This document shows, in pieces, positions 1 through 6,826 of a stretch of 15,312 nt of DNA; within the stretch, counting starts at the first letter, position 1; every line of letters starts with the position of its first letter. Position numbers and translations under genes: made by a program. Source of the DNA: Actinomycetota bacterium. Lineage in GTDB: Bacteria; Actinomycetota; Actinomycetes; S36-B12; UBA5976. The notes beneath the pieces were generated by a model. It searched no databases. It was not told the DNA's origin and saw only the letters and a program-made list of their open reading frames with translations. The DNA is taken from the NCBI GenBank assembly GCA_009702945.1, contig WLGZ01000007.1:1-15312 (forward strand). Reading direction: 5' to 3'.

Positions 1-341
1 CCATCCGGAGTGCCTTGGAGGAAAATCTAAAGCTTGCTGAACTTCTGGCTGACTTGGTAACAAGTACGCCAAATCTTGAATTGATAGTTAAACCACAACT
101 CTCAATTGTTCCATTTCGAAGAGTGCCTTCACATGGGTCAATAGATGATCACAATTCTGCTATCGCCAAACGAATGCAATCAGACGGTGATGCCTACGTA
201 ACGAGTGCAATTGTTGATGGTAAAACTGTTCTTCGTCCTTGCCTGACTAACTTCCGAACTTCAGAGGAAGACATCCGAGAATTGTTAAGGATTATCGAAC
301 GCACCGGGTCTCAACTCGAGCAAGAATCGAAGCTAGAGTAG
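1..341 (+). CDS. PLP-dependent (group II) decarboxylase, C-terminal fragment
   Basis: This is the 3' end of a gene that begins outside the window; the reading frame is already open at base 3 and ends with TAG at 339-341. About 112 residues are visible. They resemble the C-terminal small domain of pyridoxal-phosphate-dependent group II decarboxylases (aromatic amino acid / glutamate type): an IRSALEE helix, a strand reading IVPFRRVPS, then a segment with GDAYVTSAIVDGKTVLRP and NFRTSEEDI, which matches the usual 'leu-arg-x-x-x-x-asn-x-arg-thr-thr' ending of the family. The PLP lysine and substrate pocket lie upstream, so the substrate cannot be named. The next gene starts 5 bases after the stop, so the two are probably co-transcribed. 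A related class of PLP enzyme remains possible. Confidence 0.72.
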   Translation, partial: IRSALEENLKLAELLADLVTSTPNLELIVKPQLSIVPFRRVPSHGSIDDHNSAIAKRMQSDGDAYVTSAIVDGKTVLRPCLTNFRTSEEDIRELLRIIERTGSQLEQESKLE

Positions 342-346
342 AAGTC

Positions 347-1033
347 GTGTCATCACTGCGCATTTCTAATGTTGAATCCATCAAAGACATGGAGGCGGTT
401 AGTGATTTTTTCTGTCAGGTCTGGGCTGGGGGACCTGAGGTTGTGCCATTCGACTTGGGTTTGGCAGTTCTGCATGTCGGAGCATATTGCGCCGCAGCGT
501 ATGACGGAGAGCAAATGGTGGCTGCGTCATTTGGATTTCGTGGAGTCTTTAAAGGAAAGCAAATCCTTCATTCCCATGTCACTGGGTCATTTCAACCTGG
601 CGCAGGCTATGAACTAAAGCGTCACCAATTTGATTGGGCTAAATCGCAAGGTCTAAGTGGAATTACTTGGTCATTTGATCCACTTGTGCGCAGAAACTGT
701 GTTTTCAATTTCGACAAACTTGGCGCCACAGCAGTTGAATACCTACCTAACTTTTATGGAACCATGACGGATTCAATAAATGCAGGTGATGAATCTGATC
801 GACTTTTTGCATTTTGGGATATTTCTGGACCAAAAGAAGAATCAAAAGCTACAAATGCGTCCGTTGTGGTTGAGCTTCCAGAGGACATCGAAAGTCTTCG
901 AAAAACTGACCTCGCTGCCGCATTAGTGTGGCGTCGCCAAACTCGAGAAACTTTGCAACCACTTTTGGACCAAGGATGGACCATCAGCCGGATGCAGGAT
1001 CGTGCGCGCTTACTAGTAGATCCGCCAAGATAG
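347..1033 (+). CDS. COG3375-like GNAT superfamily protein, putative N-acyltransferase
   Basis: A 228-residue protein that resembles predicted GNAT acetyltransferases of the COG3375 type. The N-terminal part has the ArgN-like strand-helix start and a VVPFDL segment. Residues 72-88 read QILHSHVTGSFQPGAGY, where Q83-P-G-A-G-Y88 sits at the acyl-CoA pyrophosphate-binding loop (Q/R-x-x-G-x-G/A). Residues 106-137 (ITWSFDPL, then NFDKLGA and YLPNFYG) are typical of this subfamily. The GTG start at 347 is 5 bases after the upstream stop, with a weak AGAAG just before it. The stop overlaps the ribosome-binding site of the following racemase-like gene. In other bacteria such proteins sit beside MenC/NSAR enzymes and can transfer succinyl groups to amino acids; that role here is inferred from context. 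No substrate can be read from sequence. Confidence 0.75.
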   Translation: MSSLRISNVESIKDMEAVSDFFCQVWAGGPEVVPFDLGLAVLHVGAYCAAAYDGEQMVAASFGFRGVFKGKQILHSHVTGSFQPGAGYELKRHQFDWAKSQGLSGITWSFDPLVRRNCVFNFDKLGATAVEYLPNFYGTMTDSINAGDESDRLFAFWDISGPKEESKATNASVVVELPEDIESLRKTDLAAALVWRRQTRETLQPLLDQGWTISRMQDRARLLVDPPR

Positions 1034-1042
1034 AGGAAGAAT

Positions 1043-2146
1043 ATGAAACTTGAAGCCGTAGAACTTATCCGTCTAGATGTGCCATTAAAGTCCACATTCC
1101 GCACATCTGAAGGCGCAATGAACGCACTTGAAGTTGTTTGGGTTCACGCGATAACCGACGTGGGCGAAGGCTGGGCAGAATGTGCAGCTAACCGATTACC
1201 TGACTACTCAAGTGAATACCATGCAGGCGCTGCAGGAGTTCTAAAGGAATTCTTTATCCCGGAGATTAAGAACCTAGGACATGAGTTAACTGCGGAAGCT
1301 GTTGCACCAACTTTGCATTGGGCCAAAGGCCACCGCATGGCAAAAGCCGCTTTAGAAACTGCAGTGTTAGACGCGCAACTACGAGCCGCTGACACATCTT
1401 TCGCTCAATATCTCGGCGCCGTAAAAACTAAAGTGCCCGCTGGTGTTTCCGTTGGAATTATGGACTCGTTGCCAGAGTTAATGAAGTTTGTTGAAGGCTA
1501 TCTGGCTGAAGGATATTTACGTATCAAATTAAAGATTGAACCTGGTTGGGACTATGAGCCAGTAAAGCTGGTTCGTGAGACTTTCGGTCCAGATCTGCTT
1601 CTGCAGGTTGATGCAAATACGGCTTACACTCGAGATGATTTTGATCTGTTGAAACGATTAGACGAATTCAACCTTTTGCTGATTGAACAGCCGATTGAAG
1701 AAGAAGACATTCTCGGACATGCTCGACTAGCGGAGTACATTGATACGCCTGTGTGCCTGGACGAATCCATAGTTTCTGCAGGTGTGGCACGCGATGCCAT
1801 AGAGCTTGGCGCTACCGAGATCATCAACATCAAACCAGCGCGCGTTGGTGGGTACATTGAATCTGTAAAGATCCATGACATTGCTCAAGCTGCAGGAATT
1901 CCAGTTTGGTGTGGTGGCATGTTAGAAACTGGAATTGGTAGAGCCGCAAACCTAGCCTTAGCTGCACTTCCCAATTTCACATTGCCAGGCGATACTTCAG
2001 CTTCATCTCGCTATTACGAAGTAGATACCACTGAGCCATTCGTGCTAGTAGATGGGCACATCGATGTGCCTACAGGTCCTGGAATTGGAGTAGATCCGAT
2101 ACGCGAAGTTGTTGATCGCTACACAGTTTCGACTGAGTGGGTTTAA
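1043..2146 (+). CDS. menC: Enolase-superfamily o-succinylbenzoate synthase / N-succinylamino acid racemase
   Basis: A 367-residue member of the muconate-lactonizing-enzyme branch of the enolase superfamily. The catalytic set is complete: the KxK pair K162/K164 (IKLKIEPG), metal ligands D190 (VDANTAY), E215 (IEQP) and D240 (LDES), and the opposite-face base K264 (INIKPARVGG). The N-terminal capping domain carries RTSEG, and GGMLETGIGR occurs at 291-300. Length and spacing match the NSAR/NAAAR type (about 368 residues) rather than the shorter E. coli MenC. The ATG at 1043 follows AGAGGAAGA, which overlaps the end of the GNAT gene. Family members can dehydrate SHCHC to o-succinylbenzoate for menaquinone, racemise N-succinyl amino acids, or both. 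No other men gene is in view and a GNAT partner is adjacent, so racemisation of N-acyl amino acids is favoured, but menaquinone synthesis is not excluded. Confidence 0.85.
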   Translation: MKLEAVELIRLDVPLKSTFRTSEGAMNALEVVWVHAITDVGEGWAECAANRLPDYSSEYHAGAAGVLKEFFIPEIKNLGHELTAEAVAPTLHWAKGHRMAKAALETAVLDAQLRAADTSFAQYLGAVKTKVPAGVSVGIMDSLPELMKFVEGYLAEGYLRIKLKIEPGWDYEPVKLVRETFGPDLLLQVDANTAYTRDDFDLLKRLDEFNLLLIEQPIEEEDILGHARLAEYIDTPVCLDESIVSAGVARDAIELGATEIINIKPARVGGYIESVKIHDIAQAAGIPVWCGGMLETGIGRAANLALAALPNFTLPGDTSASSRYYEVDTTEPFVLVDGHIDVPTGPGIGVDPIREVVDRYTVSTEWV

Positions 2147-2209
2147 TCAGCTAGTTAATGATTGACCAATAGGCTGATACGAACTCAACAAGAAAGCACA
2201 AATAATCTA

Positions 2210-3112
2210 ATGTCCAATTGGCCCAATGAACGAAAGTTTGCTGTGGCGATATGGGCACTTGCTACCGGTGGGTATGTGCTGTGGCAGGGAATTCCCTTTG
2301 ATCGAGCTACCCAGTTTCTGATCATCATTACTGCGGCGCTTGCCTTTTCAATTGGCACCACAACGCGCGCAATCCGCGTGTTTGCCGACTGGGTGCCATT
2401 TGCGATTTTGTTGTACGGATATGACTATTCCCGTGGCGCGGCCGATACGTTCGGCTTCAAAGTTCGAGTTGAAGAAATCTATAACATCGAACTGGCGTGG
2501 TTCGGTTGGTTATTCGAAGACAAGATTCCGACCGTTTGGTTACAACAACATCTTTATGATCCAAATCAAATTGCGTGGTGGGAATCTTTAGTTGCGCTGG
2601 TTTATGTCTCGCATTTTGTAGCACCTTGGGCGATAGTCGGAATCCTGTATGTAAAGAATCGAGAGCTATGGGCGAAGTTTGCTCGTCGTGTCATAACAAT
2701 TTCATTTGCGGCACTGATCACTTACATTTTGATCCCTGCTGCACCTCCTTGGTATGCCGCACGTGAAGGCTTATGTGAACCAGTAGTTCGAATTGCGACT
2801 AGAGGTTGGGAGATCATTGGCCTGCCAATTGCTGGTCAGATTATTTCCTTAGGTCAAGGCGTGGTGAACCAAGTTGCTGCAATTCCTTCATTGCACGCAG
2901 GTATGGCGGTCACGATCACATTGTTCTTCTGGGCCCGAGTTGGCCTGAAGATGAAAGCGTTCCTAACTTTCTATGTAGCCTTAATGTTCTTTGCCTTGGT
3001 ATTCGGTGGCGAGCACTACATATTTGATGCCATTCTTGGTGCTATTTATGCGGTAGCTGTTGAATATGGCTGCCGAGCTTGGGAACGCCGAAGCCGGGCT
3101 AAAACCCATTAG
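2210..3112 (+). CDS. PAP2-superfamily integral membrane phosphatase / phosphotransferase
   Basis: A 300-residue polytopic membrane protein if translation starts at ATG 2210. An in-frame TTG at 2162 would add 16 polar residues but has no ribosome-binding site. Hydrophobic segments lie near residues 12-28, 34-50, 125-146, 160-178, 230-247, 250-267 and 271-287. The PAP2 signature is visible: PSLHAG with H229 (second motif) and GEHYIFD with H269 and D273 (third motif), preceded by IPAAPPWYAAREG at 176-188, which is typical of the PAP2_3 / inositol-phosphotransferase-like branch. The two histidines and the aspartate are the expected nucleophile and relay residues. The likely activity is hydrolysis or transfer of a lipid phosphate or phospho-head-group at the membrane. 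It lies 63 bases after the racemase gene on the same strand and may have its own promoter. The exact substrate is unknown. Confidence 0.8.
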   Translation: MSNWPNERKFAVAIWALATGGYVLWQGIPFDRATQFLIIITAALAFSIGTTTRAIRVFADWVPFAILLYGYDYSRGAADTFGFKVRVEEIYNIELAWFGWLFEDKIPTVWLQQHLYDPNQIAWWESLVALVYVSHFVAPWAIVGILYVKNRELWAKFARRVITISFAALITYILIPAAPPWYAAREGLCEPVVRIATRGWEIIGLPIAGQIISLGQGVVNQVAAIPSLHAGMAVTITLFFWARVGLKMKAFLTFYVALMFFALVFGGEHYIFDAILGAIYAVAVEYGCRAWERRSRAKTH

Positions 3113-3114
3113 TT

Positions 3115-3310
3115 AAGGCAATTTGCGCTAGTTTGCGTCAATTTACTGGTTCTGGTGGTAATTCTGTGACTCGTGGGGTTATTCTCTTCCTAAGTGCTCC
3201 TAGAAGTCCTACAACATGTCGGGGAAGGCAATTTGTAGGAAAGGCTAGGAGGCAAGAGATGGCGTATACGTCAACAACTCGTGGGGTCGTGTTCATTCAC
3301 AGCACGCCAC
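3115..3310 (+). repeat. Diverged tandem duplication (about 108-110 bp unit) at the DUF3145 5' end
   Basis: Two exact 11-base words recur in the same order and at nearly the same offset. AAGGCAATTTG occurs at 3115-3125 and 3225-3235 (offset 110), and ACTCGTGGGGT at 3169-3179 and 3277-3287 (offset 108, exactly 36 codons). After the second word, the upstream copy encodes TRGVILFLSAPRS in the same frame as the gene's own TRGVVFIHSTPRA (7 of 13 residues identical; about 24 of 39 bases match by hand). Between the words the similarity is poor. The simplest reading is an old tandem duplication of the gene's start region, with the upstream copy decaying. Confidence 0.55.
3247..3252 (+). promoter_or_regulatory. 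Ribosome-binding site fixing the DUF3145 start
   Basis: AGGAGG stands 6 bases before ATG 3259. This strong Shine-Dalgarno sequence selects 3259 over the longer in-frame opening that reaches back to 3133, and the protein then starts at the point expected for the family. Confidence 0.8.
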
Positions 3311-3765
3311 GAGCTTTAACTGCCCATATCGAGTGGGCTTTAGGTGGCCTGTTGGGTACACCAGTAAATCTTGATTGGGTTGAACAGCCCGTTGCTCCTG
3401 GAACTGTGCGCAGTGAGATGTCGTGGATCGGTGCCGCTGACTTATCAGCAAAGATGGCCTCAGCCCTTCGTGGCTTTCCAAACCTTAGGTTCGAAGTAAC
3501 TGAAGAACCAAGTGCGGGCTTTGATGGTCAACGATTTGTATCCACGCCTTCCCTTGGTATTTGGCGAAGCCCAATGGGCGTGTTTGGTGAAAGCTTTATC
3601 TCGGATGAAAAACTTCGCACTGCTATCGCGAATGCAACTTCTGCTGGAAATTCGTTGGTGGATGCCGTTGACGAAGTTATGGGTGGCCCATGGGATCGCG
3701 AACTCGAACCGTTTAGATATGCCGGTGATGGTGTGCCAGTTAGATGGCTACACCAAGTTAGTTAA
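3259..3765 (+). CDS. DUF3145 family protein, conserved actinobacterial hypothetical
   Basis: A 168-residue soluble protein resembling the actinobacterial DUF3145 family, of unknown function. It opens with MAYTSTTRGVVFIHSTPRAL followed by HIEWALGGLLG, the conserved N-terminal block of that family, and ends with a WDRELEPFRYAGDGVPVRWLHQV segment containing conserved Trp and Arg residues. No signal peptide, membrane segment or catalytic motif is evident. The start at 3259 is supported by AGGAGG 6 bases upstream; the frame stays open back to 3133, and that extension contains a degenerate second copy of the start block. The gene converges on accD and its TAA shares the four bases TTAA (3762-3765) with the accD stop. 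To my knowledge this position beside the fab cluster recurs in actinobacteria, which hints at a link to lipid metabolism but does not prove one. Confidence 0.8.
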   Translation: MAYTSTTRGVVFIHSTPRALTAHIEWALGGLLGTPVNLDWVEQPVAPGTVRSEMSWIGAADLSAKMASALRGFPNLRFEVTEEPSAGFDGQRFVSTPSLGIWRSPMGVFGESFISDEKLRTAIANATSAGNSLVDAVDEVMGGPWDRELEPFRYAGDGVPVRWLHQVS

Positions 3766-5171
3766 AGCGGAATGTTCCCGTGATTACCGCGCGGGAATGA
3801 ACCATCTGGATTAGCAACAGCCTTTAATGCAGCAGCAATTGCAGTTCGAGTTTTTGTTGGATCAACAATCTCGTCAACTGCGCCAAGTTCAATGCACTTA
3901 GGTAATCCACCAGCAGTGATCTTGTGCTCTTCGGCCAATTCAGCTTCAACAGCATCCTTTTGCTCAGGTGGAACTTCAGCTAACCGCCTGCGGTGCAAAA
4001 TACGAATCGCAGCTAGCGGTCCCATAACAGCAACTTCTGCGCCTTCCCAAGCCATGACGCGGGTAGCGCCAAGTGCCTTGGAGTTCATTGCGATGTATGC
4101 GCCGCCGTATGACTTGCGAGTTACGCAGGTAATTCGAGGCACAACACATTCCGCGAAGGCATGAAGTAGTTTTGCGCCGCGGCGAACTACGCCGTCCCAT
4201 TCCTGACCAACACCTGGCAAGTAACCAGGCACGTCAACCATGACGATCATTGGAATCCCAAGCGCATCACACATCCGAACGAAGCGGGCGCTCTTCTCAG
4301 CCGAGGTTGCATCCAGGCAGCCACCAAGTCGAAGTGGGTTGTTAGCCACTATGCCTACTGTGCGACCACCGAAACGACCAAGTGTTGTAATGATATTTGG
4401 TGCCCAACGCGGATGAAGCTCAACACCAGTTCCGGCATCAATTACCGAATCAACAATTGGGTGAGCGTCGTAGGCGCGGTTGTTTTGCTCCGGCAAAAGT
4501 GCGCCCATGTCTACGTCAGTGATCTTTGAAGTATCAAGTAATCCTTGATTACCTAGTAAGTCAGTGATGTTTCGAGTATCTGCAATTGCGCGCTCTTCGG
4601 TATCACTAACTACGTGAACCACACCACTGCGACGACCATGCGGTTCTGGGCCACCCAAGCGCAACATGTCTACGTCTTCACCAGTTACCGAGCGAACCAC
4701 ATCAGGACCGGTAACGAAGATGCGGCCTTCTGGACCAAGGATCACGATGTCAGTAAGTGCGGGGCCGTAAGCGCCACCACCAGCAGCTGGGCCAAGCACC
4801 ACAGAAACCTGGGGGATCTTGCCGGAAGCGTGAGTCATTACTCGGAAGATGTCACCGAATGGTTTTAGTGCACCAATACCTTCTTGCAAACGAGCGCCAC
4901 CGGAATGCCAGATGCCAACGATCGGGCACAGTTCTTTCATAGCAATTGCGTAAGCGTCAACAATTACTGCGCCTTCAGCAGCGCCAAGTGCGCCACCTTG
5001 GAATGACGGGTCGTTTGCAAAGGCAACAACAGTTCGGCCATTGATTTTGCCAGTCGCAGATACTGCGCCGATGCCATCAACCTGGCTTGCTACGTACTTA
5101 AGTGTGCCTTCATCGAACAAAGCAGTTAGGCGAGCATTCGCCATTAACTTCTTGTCTACGACAGCGGTCAT
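3762..5171 (-). CDS. accD: Acyl-CoA (acetyl/propionyl-CoA) carboxylase beta subunit, AccD6-like
   Basis: A 469-residue biotin-dependent carboxyltransferase subunit with fused N- and C-terminal crotonase-fold halves and no zinc finger, so it is the actinobacterial acyl-CoA carboxylase type rather than E. coli AccD. Visible landmarks are SGGARLQEG (90-98), the oxyanion-hole glycines LGPAAGGGAY (126-135), VDVPGYLPG (312-320) and RKSYGGAY (352-359). It transfers carboxyl from carboxybiotin to acetyl- or propionyl-CoA. The biotinylated alpha subunit is not in the window. The ATG overlaps the fabF stop (ATGA, 5168-5171), so translation is probably coupled. Length and position at the end of a fab cluster match mycobacterial AccD6, the malonyl-CoA supplier for FAS II. 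I therefore favour acetyl-CoA as substrate, although the same fold serves propionyl-CoA and this cannot be settled by eye. Confidence 0.88.
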   Translation of the reverse strand: MTAVVDKKLMANARLTALFDEGTLKYVASQVDGIGAVSATGKINGRTVVAFANDPSFQGGALGAAEGAVIVDAYAIAMKELCPIVGIWHSGGARLQEGIGALKPFGDIFRVMTHASGKIPQVSVVLGPAAGGGAYGPALTDIVILGPEGRIFVTGPDVVRSVTGEDVDMLRLGGPEPHGRRSGVVHVVSDTEERAIADTRNITDLLGNQGLLDTSKITDVDMGALLPEQNNRAYDAHPIVDSVIDAGTGVELHPRWAPNIITTLGRFGGRTVGIVANNPLRLGGCLDATSAEKSARFVRMCDALGIPMIVMVDVPGYLPGVGQEWDGVVRRGAKLLHAFAECVVPRITCVTRKSYGGAYIAMNSKALGATRVMAWEGAEVAVMGPLAAIRILHRRRLAEVPPEQKDAVEAELAEEHKITAGGLPKCIELGAVDEIVDPTKTRTAIAAALKAVANPDGSFPRGNHGNIPL

Positions 5172-6403
5172 GAGTGGTTCCGGAAAGCCAGAACAATGTC
5201 ATGTCCACCAAAACCAAATGAATTACTTAAGGCAGCGATGTCACCACTTGGAAGTTCGCGTGGCTTGCTCATTACAACGTCAACGTCAACACCATCGGCC
5301 AAGTTAACAAGGTTGCCAACTGGGGGAACGATGCGATTCTTGATTGCCAAGATGGAGGCAAGCGCGGCAAGTGAACCTGCGCCACCAAGTAAGTGACCAG
5401 CCACACCCTTAACGGCAGTTACTGGAGCATGATCGGTATCTGAACCCAGAACCTTGCGGATCGCTTTCGCTTCGGCAACGTCACCGGCTGGAGTGCTGGT
5501 TGCGTGGGCATTCACATGGAAGATGTCCTTAGTTGAAAGATCTGCATCGGCAAGCGCGCGATTCATGGCAAGAATTACGCCACGACCTTCAGGTTCTGGC
5601 TGAGCAATGTGATGCGCATCAGCTGCGATACCTTGACCACCGTAAGTTGCGTAAATCTTTGCGCCACGAGCTTTTGCAAACTCTTCAGATTCCAAAACAA
5701 TGATTGCTGCGCCTTCAGCCATTACGAAACCATCGCGATCGCGATCGAATGGACGGGAAGCACCAGCAGCATTTTCATGCAAAGTAGATAGCGCGCGCAT
5801 TGCCGCAAACGCAGCAATAGTCAGCGGGTGAATACAGCCTTCAGTTCCACCACAGATAACTACGTCAGCACGACCGGTGCGAATCATCTCGGCGCCGTAG
5901 CCGATTGCTTCCGCGCCTGAGGCACATGCGGAAACTGGAGTGTGAACGCCAGCCATAGCTCCTAATTCAAGACCGATCACAGCTGCTGGGCCATTAGGCA
6001 TCAACATTGGAACTGTCATAGGAGACACCCGGGAAGCACCACGATCGCGCAAAACGTCGTACTGCTCCATAAGTGAAATTGCGCCACCAACACCAGAGCC
6101 GACAGCAACGCCTAAGCGAGCTTGCTCGACTTCAGGTGCACCAGCATCAGCCCAAGCTTCACGCGCTGCGATGAGTGCGAGTTGCTGGGAGCGATCCATG
6201 CGACGAACTTCGTGTGGCTCCAGAATGCTTTCTGGATCAACTTTTGCAGTTGCTGCAATACGAACTGGAAGTTCTGCAAAGCGAGGATCTTCAAGTAGGT
6301 GAATTCCTGAACGTGCAGCTAATAATGAATCCCAAGTTGAAGCAACATCTCCACCAAGTGGGGTAGTAGCTCCAAGCCCTGTAACGACAACCGTACGGCT
6401 CAT
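5168..6403 (-). CDS. fabF: 3-oxoacyl-[ACP] synthase II (KasA/FabF)
   Basis: A 411-residue condensing enzyme that elongates acyl-ACP with malonyl-ACP in type II fatty acid synthesis in the cytosol. The Cys-His-His set is intact: C160 in VSACASGAEA, H300 in NAHATSTPAGD and H337 in GVAGHLLGGAGS, with K332 five residues earlier. These sit three positions below the E. coli FabF equivalents (163, 303, 335, 340), so length and register are normal. The C-terminal NSFGFGGHD (394-402) is also canonical. ATG at 6401-6403 is preceded by GAAAGG (complement of 6413-6418). The gene follows acpP after a 112-base gap holding a stem-loop, and its stop overlaps the accD start by 4 bases. It belongs to the fabD-fabH-acpP-fabF-accD run. 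Confidence 0.96.
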   Translation of the reverse strand: MSRTVVVTGLGATTPLGGDVASTWDSLLAARSGIHLLEDPRFAELPVRIAATAKVDPESILEPHEVRRMDRSQQLALIAAREAWADAGAPEVEQARLGVAVGSGVGGAISLMEQYDVLRDRGASRVSPMTVPMLMPNGPAAVIGLELGAMAGVHTPVSACASGAEAIGYGAEMIRTGRADVVICGGTEGCIHPLTIAAFAAMRALSTLHENAAGASRPFDRDRDGFVMAEGAAIIVLESEEFAKARGAKIYATYGGQGIAADAHHIAQPEPEGRGVILAMNRALADADLSTKDIFHVNAHATSTPAGDVAEAKAIRKVLGSDTDHAPVTAVKGVAGHLLGGAGSLAALASILAIKNRIVPPVGNLVNLADGVDVDVVMSKPRELPSGDIAALSNSFGFGGHDIVLAFRNHS

Positions 6404-6474
6404 TGTTGTCGACCTTTCAATTTGAATTAGTACTTACGGATATTTCTCTTAATTAATTAGAACTAGTTTTTATG

Positions 6475-6502
6475 TGGCGGGCAACACTTAAGCCGCCCGC
6501 CA
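6475..6502 (-). other. Stem-loop between acpP and fabF
   Basis: TGGCGGGC (6475-6482) and GCCCGCCA (6495-6502) form a perfect 8-bp GC-rich stem with a 12-base loop, starting 14 bases beyond the acpP stop in the minus-strand transcript. It is not followed by a uridine run in that direction (the next bases read CATAAAAAC), so it is not a classic intrinsic terminator. It could be a partial terminator, an RNase-stop or a 3'-end stabiliser that lets acpP mRNA exceed fabF mRNA. Confidence 0.65.
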
Positions 6503-6515
6503 ACATCAAAACTAT

Positions 6516-6755
6516 TTATGCCTTGTTAGCAGCGATGTAGTTCACTGCATCAGCAACGGTATTTAGGTTCTTAACTTCGGTGTCTGGGATTGTTACGCCA
6601 AACTTGTCTTCGCAAGCCATTACAACTTCAACCATTGACAATGAGTCAACGTCTAGGTCATCAACAAATGACTTTTCCATCTGGACTGATTCAGCTGGGA
6701 TTCCTGCTACTTCATTTACGATTTCAGCTAGGCCAGCGAGGATGTCCTGGGACAT
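6516..6755 (-). CDS. acpP: Acyl carrier protein
   Basis: A 79-residue acidic four-helix carrier protein. The phosphopantetheine attachment site is the serine of D37-S38-L39 in DDLDVDSLSMVE, the standard position. The rest (KFGVTIPDTE, then a V-x-D-A helix) matches bacterial AcpP/AcpM. It lacks the long C-terminal extension of mycobacterial AcpM. It carries growing acyl chains between FabD, FabH and FabF, all encoded around it. The ATG (6753-6755) has a strong ribosome-binding site AAGGAG (complement of 6762-6767) at good spacing, fitting a need for high expression. It follows fabH by 71 bases and is separated from fabF by a stem-loop that may raise its level relative to the enzymes. Confidence 0.97.
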   Translation of the reverse strand: MSQDILAGLAEIVNEVAGIPAESVQMEKSFVDDLDVDSLSMVEVVMACEDKFGVTIPDTEVKNLNTVADAVNYIAANKA

Positions 6756-6800
6756 AGTTATCTCCTTTAGTAATTACTTACCGCGTTGTGCGGGTCTTAC

Positions 6801-6824
6801 TTCGAAAATCTTTCGACTTTCGAA
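6801..6824 (-). other. Short stem-loop between fabH and acpP
   Basis: TTCGAAA (6801-6807) pairs with TTTCGAA (6818-6824), a 7-bp stem with a 10-base loop immediately after the fabH stop. The inner TTTCGA (6811-6816) could instead pair with TCGAAA (6802-6807), so two mutually exclusive foldings exist. The stem is weak and AT-rich with no uridine tract, so a regulatory role is only possible. Confidence 0.35.
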
Positions 6825-6826
6825 AC

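Noticed and set aside
754..1104. Long open frame on the minus strand opposite the GNAT gene
   Set aside because: It lies entirely over plus-strand genes with clear family matches, its translation resembles no protein family, and it has no start context.
2146..2178. ATCAGC/GCTGAT inverted repeat after the racemase gene
   Set aside because: A 6-bp stem around a 21-base loop with no uridine run is too weak to call a terminator.
3133..3258. N-terminal 42-residue extension of DUF3145
   Set aside because: The frame is open, but AGGAGG directly before ATG 3259 and the family's usual N-terminus fix the shorter start; the extension looks like a decayed duplicate.
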